Shown in pieces: positions 7,611 through 15,934 of a stretch of 18,632 bases of DNA. Below the pieces are notes generated by a model. It had not been told where the DNA came from and made no database searches. It was given only the letters and a program-made list of their open reading frames with translations. The position numbers were made by a program, and so were the translations under genes. Location: assembly GCA_021796315.1 (NCBI GenBank), contig JAJYOH010000045.1, positions 1 through 18,632 on the forward strand. Direction: 5' to 3'. Position 1 is the stretch's first letter. Each line of letters starts with the position of its first letter. The stretch comes from Chloroflexota bacterium. GTDB lineage: Bacteria; Chloroflexota; Anaerolineae; Anaerolineales; Villigracilaceae.

Positions 7611-9399
7611 TTTTGAAAAGACGATATTGCTTGAGGTTAACTCACCCTACCTCAATCTTTTAAAGAACCGTATCAACCTTCGCCAAATACCGTTCAGCGA
7701 GCGGGGATCGCGCCTGTTGGTCTTTCGAACGGAACAGCATTTTCAGGTGCGGCTTGCAGAACGCTGGTTCAAAATTGACCAGCGGATTTCAGGCTATCGC
7801 GACCGTCCGCCACTGATCGACAAATGGCAGTTCATAGACGGCGACGGACATCCACTCGATTTTCAATTGACCACGTATCCACACCGCATTGATTGTCAGA
7901 CGCGCATTGGCATCTTCACGCTGACTTTTGTAGATATGGAAACCCTAATGCTGATCATGCCGAAAGGTCCTTGTGGTGTTGCCTTGACCGCCGCAATGAA
8001 CAAGGCGCAAACGGATCGGCGCGGCGGCGTCTTGCGACTCTCTGGAGATATTCGGCGCAACGTCGCGTACACTACCAATGCACAAATCATAAGTAACGAG
8101 ATAAAACCGTTGGGCGGCGGTGATGTCCAACAGATTCAATTGAAAGTGGTTTCAACGGGCGCATCCGTATTCATGCTGAACATAACTCCGCGCTTGGGAT
8201 TCAATCGTTATCTTCCTCCGCCTGATGCTGCGTTGGAAGTGGCAGCGCGCCGCTGGCATGATTGGTTTTCCGCCGCGCCGCAAGTATCAGAAATCTATCG
8301 CCCCCAATATTATTATGCTTGGTGGATCATGCGGGCTGGATTGATCTCCACGCGCTTTTACACAACGCGCGAAGCGATGACGCCTTCCATGATTCATTAT
8401 GTCGGTATCTGGCAATGGGACTCGTACTTTCACGCGCTTGCTTATCGTCACATCGAACCGGGACTTGCTCACGATCAATTGCGCGTCCTGTTGGACCATC
8501 AGCGCGCGGATGGCATGATCCCAGACGCGGTCCATGATGAGGGCACAGTAACCCACCTCGATTTCCCGATTGAAGCGGACGTGACCAAGCCTCCGTTGAT
8601 CGCGTGGGCGGCGTGGAAGTTGTACGAGACCGATCACGACCGTGAATTCCTCGATGAAATCTACGAGCCGATTGTACGTTGGAATAATTGGTGGTATGAG
8701 AACAACGACTCGGATGGTAACGGCTTGTGCGAATATCATCATCCATATTCATCGGGTTTGGATGACAGCCCATTGTGGGATGATGGAATGCCGGTTGAAT
8801 CTCCGGATCTGAACACGTATCTTTGCTTGGAACAGGAAGCGTTGTCGAATATCGCGCGCATCCTTGGGCTTCCGCAGGATTCGGAGATGTGGGCAAACCG
8901 CGCTGATAGGCAGGCGGAGCGGATAATCCGTTTGCGTTGGGATGAAGATGCGGGATTGTTTTGGGCCACGAGGAATGATGCACGCGTCAATGCCCGGACG
9001 CCGTTCAGTTTGTTTCCGTTGATCACAGGAAGAATGCCATCGGATATTGCCGGGCGTTTAGTCGCTCACCTGACCGACAAGCATCAGTTCTGGACGCAAT
9101 ATCCAGTCCCAACCGTCGCGTGTGATGATCCGAAATACGATCCCTTGGTGATGTGGCGCGGTCCAACGTGGGTGAACATCAATTATCTTTTGATCGAAGG
9201 TTTGCAGCGCAGTGGCTATCCGGTGCTGGCTCGTGTATTGCGCGACCGCACGCTGGAAATGATCATGGGACAGGATGACATTTACGAATACTACAATGCT
9301 GATACGGGAAAGGCGCCGCCCAAAGCCGCTTCGACGTTTGGCTGGTCCGCCGCGATATTTATTGACTTGGCAATCCAGGCATCGAAGGACAAACAGTGA
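7600..9399 (+). CDS. GH63-like glycosidase, putative (mannosyl)glucosylglycerate hydrolase
   Basis: A 599-residue glycosidase. Residues 1-220 look like a beta-rich N-terminal domain and 235-595 like an (alpha/alpha)6 barrel. Barrel motifs match GH63 and trehalase-type enzymes: WQWDSYFHA (271-279, Asp274), SGLDDSPLWD (385-394, Asp388, likely acid), MWRGPTWVNINYL (518-530) and YEYYNADTGK (562-571, Glu563, likely base). Mycobacterial glucosylglycerate hydrolase and Thermus mannosylglycerate hydrolase belong to GH63, but are shorter and lack such an N-terminal domain, so the substrate may differ, for instance a longer glycoside of glycerate. The start overlaps the phosphorylase stop by 11 bp, which suggests translational coupling. 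No signal peptide is seen, so it should be cytoplasmic. The fold is fairly certain; the substrate is inferred from context. Confidence 0.75.
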   Translation: MTGNFEKTILLEVNSPYLNLLKNRINLRQIPFSERGSRLLVFRTEQHFQVRLAERWFKIDQRISGYRDRPPLIDKWQFIDGDGHPLDFQLTTYPHRIDCQTRIGIFTLTFVDMETLMLIMPKGPCGVALTAAMNKAQTDRRGGVLRLSGDIRRNVAYTTNAQIISNEIKPLGGGDVQQIQLKVVSTGASVFMLNITPRLGFNRYLPPPDAALEVAARRWHDWFSAAPQVSEIYRPQYYYAWWIMRAGLISTRFYTTREAMTPSMIHYVGIWQWDSYFHALAYRHIEPGLAHDQLRVLLDHQRADGMIPDAVHDEGTVTHLDFPIEADVTKPPLIAWAAWKLYETDHDREFLDEIYEPIVRWNNWWYENNDSDGNGLCEYHHPYSSGLDDSPLWDDGMPVESPDLNTYLCLEQEALSNIARILGLPQDSEMWANRADRQAERIIRLRWDEDAGLFWATRNDARVNARTPFSLFPLITGRMPSDIAGRLVAHLTDKHQFWTQYPVPTVACDDPKYDPLVMWRGPTWVNINYLLIEGLQRSGYPVLARVLRDRTLEMIMGQDDIYEYYNADTGKAPPKAASTFGWSAAIFIDLAIQASKDKQ

Positions 9400-9400
9400 T

Positions 9401-10684
9401 ATGACCAGTTACGTCCTGCCCGCATCTAATCTTCGCATTGGTTTTGTCTCGACCCGTTTCAGCAGTACGGATGGCGTTTCTTTGGAAACGCAGAAATGGT
9501 CTCATATTTTGTCCAGGCTCGGACATACGTGTTTCTTTTTTGCCGGGCTGTGTGATTGCCCACCGGGACAATTCCATATTGTTCCCGAAGCGCATTTCGA
9601 GCACCCGGATATCCTGGCGATCTACACAGAATCGTTTACTCAGTCTGTTCGTTCACCGGAGACGACGCGCAAGATTCATGAAATCTCGCAGCACCTTAAA
9701 AGTGAACTGTATCGCTTTGTAAGGGAATTTGATATTCATCTGTTGCTGGTCGAAAATGCGCTGGCTATCCCGCTCAATATTCCGTTGGGTATCGCACTGA
9801 CTGAATTCATTGCCGAGACTGGCATTCATACCATTGCCCATCATCACGATTTCTTCTGGGAGCGCGAGCGCTTTTTGACGAACTGCGTATGGGATTATCT
9901 TGAAATGGCTTTTCCGCCGCGTTTGCGGAGCGTGCGTCACGTCGCAATCAATTCGCTGGCAGCGGATCAATTGGCGTATCGCCGCGGTGTTTCGCCGTGG
10001 ATCATCCCTAACGTGATGGATTTCGATAGCCCTCCAGCTCCGCCGGATGAATACACTGATACATTGCGCGCCGACTTGAAATTAGAGTCCGACCATTATC
10101 TTTTTCTTCAGCCCACGCGGGTTGTCCGCCGCAAGGGAATCGAAATTTCCATCGAGTTGATTAACCGGTTGAATCTGCCCGTCAATTTTGTGGTTTCGCA
10201 CAGCGGCGGCGACGAAGGCGACGCGTACGAGCGGCATGTTCGCAGCTATGCAGAGTTGTTGAAGGTCAAGGCGAATTTTGCATCGGATATCGTCGGCGAA
10301 CACCGTGATAGGACGCCTGACGGACGCAAGGTTTACTCGCTCTGGGATGTTTATCCATTTGCCGATCTCGTGACTTATCCATCCTTGTTGGAAGGCTTTG
10401 GAAACGGATTCCTTGAAGCTGTGTATTTTCGGCGGCCGATCCTCGTCAACAATTACACCACCTACGCTGTTGATATCAAGCCGAAAGGGTTTCGCGCCAT
10501 CGAATTTGAAGGCTTTATAACCGATGAAACCATCGAACAAGTTCGGAAAGTGTTGACCGACAAACCGTTTGTTCGCCAAATGGTCGAGCAGAATTATCAA
10601 CTGGCAAAGCGTTTTTATTCTTATGCGGTTCTCGAACACCAATTGCGAGCTTTGCTGCATTCCTTCGTAGGCGAGAGCATTTGA
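9401..10684 (+). CDS. GT4 glycosyltransferase, first of two in the solute operon
   Basis: A 427-residue GT-B fold glycosyltransferase. It begins with LRIGFVSTRFSSTDGVSLE (11-29), the glycine-containing N-terminal loop where the acceptor sits. It has a QPTRVVRRKGIE donor-side segment (237-248) and the retaining GT4 EX7E signature Glu331-Glu339 in LLEGFGNGFLEA. I chose the ATG at 9401, one base after the hydrolase stop (TGA 9397-9399) and preceded by GAAGGA, rather than the longer frame from 9275, which would lie inside the hydrolase gene. By position it could add a sugar to glucosylglycerate, as the mannosyltransferases for mannosylglucosylglycerate do in Petrotoga. Donor and acceptor cannot be read from the sequence. 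Confidence 0.85.
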   Translation: MTSYVLPASNLRIGFVSTRFSSTDGVSLETQKWSHILSRLGHTCFFFAGLCDCPPGQFHIVPEAHFEHPDILAIYTESFTQSVRSPETTRKIHEISQHLKSELYRFVREFDIHLLLVENALAIPLNIPLGIALTEFIAETGIHTIAHHHDFFWERERFLTNCVWDYLEMAFPPRLRSVRHVAINSLAADQLAYRRGVSPWIIPNVMDFDSPPAPPDEYTDTLRADLKLESDHYLFLQPTRVVRRKGIEISIELINRLNLPVNFVVSHSGGDEGDAYERHVRSYAELLKVKANFASDIVGEHRDRTPDGRKVYSLWDVYPFADLVTYPSLLEGFGNGFLEAVYFRRPILVNNYTTYAVDIKPKGFRAIEFEGFITDETIEQVRKVLTDKPFVRQMVEQNYQLAKRFYSYAVLEHQLRALLHSFVGESI

Positions 10685-10711
10685 TTATGACAACAAAAGT
10701 GATTTGACTCG

Positions 10712-11275
10712 ATGACGAACCTTATTATGATCCGACATGGCGAAACAGATTGGAACGTGGAAGGGCGCTGGCAGGGCCAGGCCGACGTTGCGCTGAACGA
10801 ACGCGGCCGCGCACAAGCCGCTAAGACGGCTAAGGAATTAAAAAATGTTCCAATCAATGCAATTTATTCCAGCGATCTTATACGCGCTCTTGAAACCGCA
10901 CAGGAAATTTCCAAGGTGACTGGCTTGCCAGTCCAGGTTGACCGGCGTTTGCGCGAAATTCATCAAGGCGATTGGCAGGGAATGTTGGTCACTGACATTA
11001 AGGCGCGCTACGCGGATCATTTCGAGCGTCGCCGCCTCGACCCGTTGAACATTGCTCCGCCCGGCGGCGAGACCGTTGCTCAGGTAGCGTCGCGCGTCCT
11101 TGCCGCGGTCCATGAAATTGTTTCCAAACATCCATCCGAAACGATTGCGATTGTTTCACATGGATTTGCATTGGCCGTCATTCTTGCAGAATATCAGGGC
11201 CGTCCGCTTGATGATGTGTGGAAGTTGATTCCGGATAACGGTGTGTGGCAGAGAATCGAAATCAATTCTAAATAA
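10712..11275 (+). CDS. gpgP: Histidine-phosphatase family protein, probable glucosyl-3-phosphoglycerate phosphatase
   Basis: A 187-residue phosphatase of the phosphoglycerate-mutase-like superfamily. It has the IRHGETDWN motif (7-15, phospho-accepting His9), Arg58 in SSDLIRALETA, Glu82 in LREIHQGDWQG, and the second catalytic histidine His150 in VSHG. In mycobacteria the enzyme that dephosphorylates glucosyl-3-phosphoglycerate to glucosylglycerate belongs to this family, and gpgS lies two genes downstream here, so I assign that role. Homologues of similar sequence also act as alpha-ribazole phosphatase or general phosphatases; no cobalamin gene is nearby. The gap from the previous gene is 27 bp with no clear ribosome binding site. 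Confidence 0.8.
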   Translation: MTNLIMIRHGETDWNVEGRWQGQADVALNERGRAQAAKTAKELKNVPINAIYSSDLIRALETAQEISKVTGLPVQVDRRLREIHQGDWQGMLVTDIKARYADHFERRRLDPLNIAPPGGETVAQVASRVLAAVHEIVSKHPSETIAIVSHGFALAVILAEYQGRPLDDVWKLIPDNGVWQRIEINSK

Positions 11276-11316
11276 ACGCGGCAAGTTCGTGATATAAAGA
11301 TAAAACAGGAGGCGAA

Positions 11317-12537
11317 ATGAAAATCGTCCTGTTACATTATGCGGTGCCTCCGGTTGTCGGCGGCGTGGAAACTGTCATTGGTCATCATGCGCGCTTGATG
11401 GCGGACGCGGGACACGACGTTTGCATGATTGCCGGACGCGGCGAACAATTCGACTCGCGGATTCGATTTGTTGGACTCCCGCTGGTTGATTCGCGCAATC
11501 CCGAAGTTTTGTCGCTCAAATCGGACCTCGATGCCGGGCGCGTGCCAAATGAGTTTTCTCCACTCGTCGAGCGGATCGCCGCCCAACTGCGCGATGCGAT
11601 TGCCGATTCTGATTGGCTCATTGCCCACAACGTTTGTTCGTTGAACAAAAACCTTGCGTTGACTGCTGCGTTGAGGCGAATATCGGAAGGTCAATCGCGA
11701 CCGCGTATGGTTCTCTGGCATCATGATCTGGCGTGGACAACGCCACGTTATCGAAATGAACTTTACGAAGGTTATCCGTGGGATTTGCTCCGTACCGATT
11801 GGCCGGACGTTATTCAAGTGGTTGTATCTGAACCGCGGCGTCAGGAACTTGCACAATTGCTTGGCGTGGAAACAAAACGCGTCCGCGTCATTCCAAATGG
11901 AATTGACGTAAATCAATTCCTCAAACTTGAATCACAAACGCAGAAATTCATCGAGCAGCTTGATCTGTCATCGGCTGCGCCGCTGTTGTTACTGCCAGTT
12001 CGTATTACGCCGCGCAAAAATATTGAACTGGCGCTGCGCGTCCTCGCTGAATTGCGCGCGGAATTTAAACGGGCAATGCTCGTCGTGACAGGTCCGCTTG
12101 GGCCCCATAACCCGGCCAACGTCCAGTATTTTGAACGACTGATCACGCTTCGTCGTGAGTTAAAGCTTGAAGGCGCGGCACATTTCCTTGCTGAGATCAA
12201 TGATCAATATTTATCCGATGAAGTCATCGGCGATTTCTATCGTCTCGCAGACGCGTTGTTTTATCCAAGCCGTGAAGAAGGCTTTGGAATTCCAATCCTC
12301 GAAGCCGGGCTTTCTTCCATCCCAATTTTCTGCGCCAATATTCCGCCGCTGCGTGATTTGGGAAAATCGCAGGCCGTCTATTTTGCATCAGACGAGGAAC
12401 CGGAAGTTGTCGCGGCTTTGCTTATGGATTGTTTGAAAACGAGTCCGGTCTTTGCGCTTCGCAAGCGAATACGCAGCGATTATCTGTGGGAACAGATTTA
12501 TTCAAATGAGATTGCGCCGCTATTGGAGAAGGGCTGA
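11317..12537 (+). CDS. GT4 glycosyltransferase, second of two in the solute operon
   Basis: A 406-residue GT-B glycosyltransferase. Visible are HYAVPPVVGGVETVIGHHARLM (7-28, the Gly-Gly acceptor loop), VIPNGIDVNQF (191-201), LPVRITPRKNIELAL (226-240, donor phosphate site) and the EX7E signature Glu321-Glu329 in REEGFGIPILEA. An AGGAGG ribosome binding site (11307-11312) precedes the ATG by 4 nt. It is followed after one base by gpgS, so the two proteins are probably made together. It resembles retaining alpha-mannosyl- and glucosyltransferases. A mannosylglucosylglycerate synthase role is plausible, but the sequence does not settle donor or acceptor. Confidence 0.85.
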   Translation: MKIVLLHYAVPPVVGGVETVIGHHARLMADAGHDVCMIAGRGEQFDSRIRFVGLPLVDSRNPEVLSLKSDLDAGRVPNEFSPLVERIAAQLRDAIADSDWLIAHNVCSLNKNLALTAALRRISEGQSRPRMVLWHHDLAWTTPRYRNELYEGYPWDLLRTDWPDVIQVVVSEPRRQELAQLLGVETKRVRVIPNGIDVNQFLKLESQTQKFIEQLDLSSAAPLLLLPVRITPRKNIELALRVLAELRAEFKRAMLVVTGPLGPHNPANVQYFERLITLRRELKLEGAAHFLAEINDQYLSDEVIGDFYRLADALFYPSREEGFGIPILEAGLSSIPIFCANIPPLRDLGKSQAVYFASDEEPEVVAALLMDCLKTSPVFALRKRIRSDYLWEQIYSNEIAPLLEKG

Positions 12538-12538
12538 A

Positions 12539-14353
12539 ATGAAGAATCGTTACTCAACGAGTTTGTTTCAAAAAATTCTTGTGCCGGTTATTCATGGATC
12601 AGATTCCGATTCCGCACTGCAAGCCGCACTGACTATTGCTGGTCCATCGAGCATCTTGCTGGTTGGTATCGTTGGGATATCAGATGACGAGTCTCTTAGC
12701 AAAGCCGCGGTACCAGCCCGCCATGTGCGGAAACTTTTGCGTGACATGGCTGCCGCAAAAAAAGTGGCAATTGTGCAGCGTATTCATGTCGCACATAAGC
12801 CGTGGGATGAACTTGTCTGCGTTGTGCAGGATGAAAGACCGGAACTTCTGATTCTTCAACCTTCACATTTTGACTCGTTGAAAGTGACTCCCGGCGAGGC
12901 TTTGCGCTTCCCTCCATGCGACATTGTGGTTACCAGTGGAGCGATTCCTGCTTCACCTGCCCGGGTGTTGGTTTCCCTGCGCGGTGGACCGTACGCTGAA
13001 CTCTCGCTGCGATTGGGGCTTTCCATTTCGCATACCAGCCGGTCGCAATTAACGGCCTTGCATATTTTGTCTGCGTTAGGTGAGCACTCGGTTGATCCCG
13101 CTTTCAAAGGCATGGAACGAGTATTGAAAAATCTGCCGGAGGTCAAGCGAAAGCAAATCCAAACGAATGACCCGGCCCAGGCAATCCTCGAAGCATCAAA
13201 GGAACATGACCTGATAATCTTGGGGGCGACGGCGCGTCCAAAAGATTCGTTAATCTCAATTGGTCCTGTGGCAGATGCGGTTCTGCGCGAAAGCTCGAAA
13301 AGCATCCTCATCGTGAAATCGCGCCGCCCTATGCCGCCCAATATGGATAGCGAGGTAGTGGGGCACAGCGCGATTTCTGTCTTGGTGGATAAATGGTTTG
13401 CCGAAAATACATATCACGCGGGTGAGTTTGCCGACCTCAGTCATTTATTGGAGTTGAAGAAGAAACAAAAGCTGACAATCAGTTTGGCGCTGCCTGCCTT
13501 GGATGAAGAGGAGACCGTTGGGCAAGTTATCAAGACGATTAAGCAAGCGTTGATGGATCGTGTTGGTTTAGTGGATGAGATGATTCTTATTGATTCCGAT
13601 TCTAAAGATCGGACGCGCGAGATTGCATCGGGACTTGGTCTGCCGGTTTACATTCATCAACAAATCTTTCCAGCGCTCGGCGCGCGGACTGGAAAGGGCG
13701 AAGCGTTATGGAAGAGTCTTTACCTGACGCATGGTGACATCATCGTTTGGATTGACACGGACATCATAAATGTTCATCCGCGTTTTGTTTACGGATTGCT
13801 GGGACCGCTCATCCTTCACCCAGAGATTCAATTTGTCAAAGGCTTTTATCGCAGGCCGTTAAAAGTGGATGGCAGACTTCAGGCAGGCGGCGGCGGACGC
13901 GTCACTGAACTGACGGCGCGCCCGCTGCTAAATCTTTTCTTTCCTGAACTTTCGGGTTTGGTCCAGCCGCTTTCAGGTGAATACGGCGGACGGCGTTCCT
14001 CGCTCGAACAGTTGCCATTTTCTTCCGGCTATGGCGTGGAAACAGGATTGCTCGTTGATGTGTTCGAGAAATTTGGTTTAAGCGCTATTGCCCAAGTTGA
14101 TCTTCAAGAACGTGTCCATCACAACCAACCTCTTGAGTCACTGAGCAAGATGTCGTTTGCGATCATCCAAACGGTTGTCCGCAGAATCGAAAAGCGTTAT
14201 GGCATGAACATGTTGGAAGATGTGAACAAATCTTTGAAATTGATTCGTTACGAACAGGGACGACTCTTTCTCGATGTAGAAGAAATCGCCGAGCTTGAAC
14301 GCCCGGCGATGATTGAATTGCAGGAATATAGGGAACGAGATTCTGAAATTTAG
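12539..14353 (+). CDS. gpgS: USP-GpgS fusion: tandem universal-stress domains plus glucosyl-3-phosphoglycerate synthase
   Basis: A 604-residue bifunctional-looking protein. Residues 11-134 and 141-261 are two UspA-like domains. Residues 285-604 are a complete GT81 glucosyl-3-phosphoglycerate synthase, which transfers glucose from an NDP-glucose to 3-phosphoglycerate. GT81 motifs: [13 protein letters not shown] (316-328), [10 protein letters not shown] (350-359), GKGEALWKS (385-393), the metal-binding DxD at Asp406-Asp408, FVKGFYRRP (432-440), GGGGRVTEL (450-458), LSGEYGGRR (478-486) and ERVHHNQPL with His527. I chose the ATG at 12539, preceded by GGAGAAGG, over the longer frame from 12452. 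The second USP domain keeps the spacing of the nucleotide motif but has Ala232 and Pro243 where Gly and Ser/Thr are usual. The last gene of the operon. Confidence 0.92.
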   Translation: MKNRYSTSLFQKILVPVIHGSDSDSALQAALTIAGPSSILLVGIVGISDDESLSKAAVPARHVRKLLRDMAAAKKVAIVQRIHVAHKPWDELVCVVQDERPELLILQPSHFDSLKVTPGEALRFPPCDIVVTSGAIPASPARVLVSLRGGPYAELSLRLGLSISHTSRSQLTALHILSALGEHSVDPAFKGMERVLKNLPEVKRKQIQTNDPAQAILEASKEHDLIILGATARPKDSLISIGPVADAVLRESSKSILIVKSRRPMPPNMDSEVVGHSAISVLVDKWFAENTYHAGEFADLSHLLELKKKQKLTISLALPALDEEETVGQVIKTIKQALMDRVGLVDEMILIDSDSKDRTREIASGLGLPVYIHQQIFPALGARTGKGEALWKSLYLTHGDIIVWIDTDIINVHPRFVYGLLGPLILHPEIQFVKGFYRRPLKVDGRLQAGGGGRVTELTARPLLNLFFPELSGLVQPLSGEYGGRRSSLEQLPFSSGYGVETGLLVDVFEKFGLSAIAQVDLQERVHHNQPLESLSKMSFAIIQTVVRRIEKRYGMNMLEDVNKSLKLIRYEQGRLFLDVEEIAELERPAMIELQEYRERDSEI

Positions 14354-15345
14354 TTTTGAGCGAACGTATCAATCAGCAACTTGAAATTTCCGCCGACGGG
14401 ATAAAGGATGGGACAGGTACATCCGCGCTTTTTGTATTCTTCCACTTTGGCGCGCGCTTCGGCTGGCGTCCCCGACGCGGTGATGCGATACACTAGATCG
14501 TCTGGTACGAGATGTTTGGCTTTGTTGATCTGTTCCTTTGTGGCGGGCCAACCGAGAATGGATTGAATTTGCTGAATCACATCTTGCGAAACGCCTGATG
14601 CCTTCGCAATGTGCGGTTGTTGTGCCAAATATTGGCAGAGCAGCTCCTTGGTGTATTCGATGGCTTTGTCGTGATCGGGGTCAACGGAACAGACGATCAA
14701 TTGCGGACGATCAAAATCATCAAGCTTACGGCCTGACTTCTTCAAACCTTTTTCGAGCAACTCCAAAGCGTTGTCGTTGTATTCAGGCGGGACACAATAA
14801 TTCATCACAACGCCGTCCGCGATTTCGCCGGTCAGTTCCATCATCTGATCGCCGGTCGCGCCGATCATAATCGGAATATGCCGCGGCTCGCGGCGTCCGT
14901 GAACGACATCCAACTCGATGCCTTCCACGTGATGAAATTCGCCGTGGAATGTAACGCGTTCCATGTTCAAAAGGCGGCGCATCACTTCGACCGTCTCGCG
15001 CATTGCTAAAGTGGCTTTGTGGCGTTTGATGCCGACGTTGCTCGCCAACGGGTCCCACCACGCGCCGATTCCGCAGATGATTCGATTCGGGGCGAGGTCA
15101 TCCAAAGTCAGAAATGTAGCGGCAAGCAGTCCGATGTTGCGCGTCCAGTTGTTGATCACGCCCGAGCCGACTTTGATCCGGTTCGTGACCGCAGCGTACG
15201 CGGCCATCGGGACAATGGCGTCGCGCACCAGTCGCGATTCAGCCTGCCAGACCGCTTCAAATCCGTGATCTTCTGCGTATTTGGCGTAATCGAGTCCGTC
15301 TCTCAGATCATGCGAATCCTGCAAATATAAAGCTACTCTTTCCAC
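14350..15345 (-). CDS. LLM-class (luciferase-like, probably F420-dependent) oxidoreductase
   Basis: A 331-residue TIM-barrel oxidoreductase of the bacterial luciferase-like superfamily, close in style to methylene-tetrahydromethanopterin-reductase-like F420 enzymes. Seen: [21 protein letters not shown] near the N-terminus, then [33 protein letters not shown], and later [28 protein letters not shown] chose a GTG start at 15343-15345, preceded by GGAGGA 9 nt upstream; the open frame continues to 15543 without family features. The substrate is unknown. It converges on gpgS with stop codons overlapping by 4 bp. Confidence 0.87.
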   Translation of the reverse strand: MERVALYLQDSHDLRDGLDYAKYAEDHGFEAVWQAESRLVRDAIVPMAAYAAVTNRIKVGSGVINNWTRNIGLLAATFLTLDDLAPNRIICGIGAWWDPLASNVGIKRHKATLAMRETVEVMRRLLNMERVTFHGEFHHVEGIELDVVHGRREPRHIPIMIGATGDQMMELTGEIADGVVMNYCVPPEYNDNALELLEKGLKKSGRKLDDFDRPQLIVCSVDPDHDKAIEYTKELLCQYLAQQPHIAKASGVSQDVIQQIQSILGWPATKEQINKAKHLVPDDLVYRITASGTPAEARAKVEEYKKRGCTCPILYPVGGNFKLLIDTFAQN

Positions 15346-15436
15346 TTCAGTATTCCTCCGTTGGCGAATGAATATTTTGATTTTATTTGTAGTGACCAGG
15401 AGATAAATTAGTTGTGCTATGCGGATATGATTTGTC

Positions 15437-15442
15437 ATTATA
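15437..15442 (-). promoter_or_regulatory. Candidate -10 box of the LLM oxidoreductase gene
   Basis: A perfect TATAAT on the minus strand (complement of 15437-15442) lies about 92 nt upstream of the GTG start. No good -35 was found at the right spacing. The rest of the 15346-15527 gap holds nothing else I can identify. Confidence 0.3.
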
Positions 15443-15527
15443 CCCGATGGTTTTATTGAGTTCCGTTTTTGTCTATGTGACCGAGCTTGGAGTGAGCATT
15501 GTCTTTGCCTATCAGGAGAATAGTCAA

Positions 15528-15556
15528 TTGGATGGGGAAACAAAACACCCTATACT
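15528..15556 (+). promoter_or_regulatory. Sigma70-type promoter of the small cysteine-rich gene
   Basis: TTGGAT (15528-15533) and TATACT (15551-15556) are separated by exactly 17 nt, which predicts a start near 15563 and a leader of about 50 nt. It is the best -35/-10 pair in the window. Confidence 0.6.
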
Positions 15557-15566
15557 AATTTTGTAG

Positions 15567-15578
15567 TAACGGTCGTTA
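15567..15578 (+). promoter_or_regulatory. Candidate operator dyad just after the predicted start site
   Basis: TAACG (15567-15571) and CGTTA (15574-15578) form an inverted repeat with a 2-nt spacer, lying a few bases downstream of the predicted transcription start. A repressor could bind here. The dyad is short and may be chance. Confidence 0.3.
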
Positions 15579-15613
15579 GAAATGGGAAGCATTTTGTTTT
15601 GGAGGGTGCTGCC

Positions 15614-15838
15614 ATGACAGAAAAGAAAGCGAATCCGAAATCCAGACCATTGCCGGATATAAAAGATTGTTGTGTTGCTGATATCGGAATAGACGGATTT
15701 GCCGAGTGTCAGATGTCGGGGCCGAATCTTTGTCCTTATGCCTTGCCATTCGGATATTGTTTTTTGTGTCAACATCCTCGTTTGGATGAAATCTTAGCGA
15801 AAAGTAAGGAAAGACATACTGCTGCGGCTTTGAGTTAA
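15614..15838 (+). CDS. Small cysteine-rich protein, unknown function
   Basis: A 74-residue protein I do not recognise. It carries six cysteines (19, 20, 32, 40, 49, 52), ending in a CFLCQH segment, which suggests a bound metal or iron-sulfur cluster. The start ATG at 15614 has GGAGG (15601-15605) 8 nt upstream and a good promoter. A bidirectional terminator follows 31 nt after the stop. Basic, low-complexity residues occupy the first 17 positions and the last 15. No membrane helix or signal peptide is seen. It stands alone as a single-gene transcription unit between genes on the opposite strand. Confidence 0.75.
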   Translation: MTEKKANPKSRPLPDIKDCCVADIGIDGFAECQMSGPNLCPYALPFGYCFLCQHPRLDEILAKSKERHTAAALS

Positions 15839-15869
15839 CATCTAATACAATTCGGCAATTTGATAAAAC

Positions 15870-15906
15870 ACACAGAATCCCCGATTGGTGGTCGGGGATT
15901 CTGTGT
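15870..15906. terminator. Bidirectional intrinsic terminator, 15-bp perfect stem
   Basis: Bases 15870-15884 pair perfectly with 15892-15906 around a 7-nt loop, with a CCCCGA/TCGGGG core. Read on the minus strand the stem is followed by a GTTTTATC run, a reasonable U-tract, and it lies 28 nt after the amidohydrolase stop. On the plus strand it lies 31 nt after the small gene's stop but the U-tract is poor. It most likely ends both units, more efficiently on the minus strand. Confidence 0.85.
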
Positions 15907-15934
15907 TCAACAATAAATTATTATTTGAAAATGA

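Noticed and set aside
8327..8983. 218-codon minus-strand frame inside the GH63-like gene
   Set aside because: The translation is Pro/Ser/Arg-rich and featureless, a typical shadow of a coding strand; the sense frame has clear catalytic motifs.
9275..9400. Longer N-terminus of the first GT4 enzyme
   Set aside because: The 42 extra residues lie within the hydrolase gene and are Arg-rich with no family match; the ATG at 9401 has better support.
12452..12538. Longer N-terminus of the USP-GpgS fusion
   Set aside because: It overlaps the preceding GT4 gene by 86 bp; the ATG at 12539 has GGAGAAGG at good spacing and starts the USP fold.
15346..15543. Longer N-terminus of the LLM oxidoreductase
   Set aside because: The extension has no family features and spans the likely promoter; the GTG at 15345 has a clear ribosome binding site.
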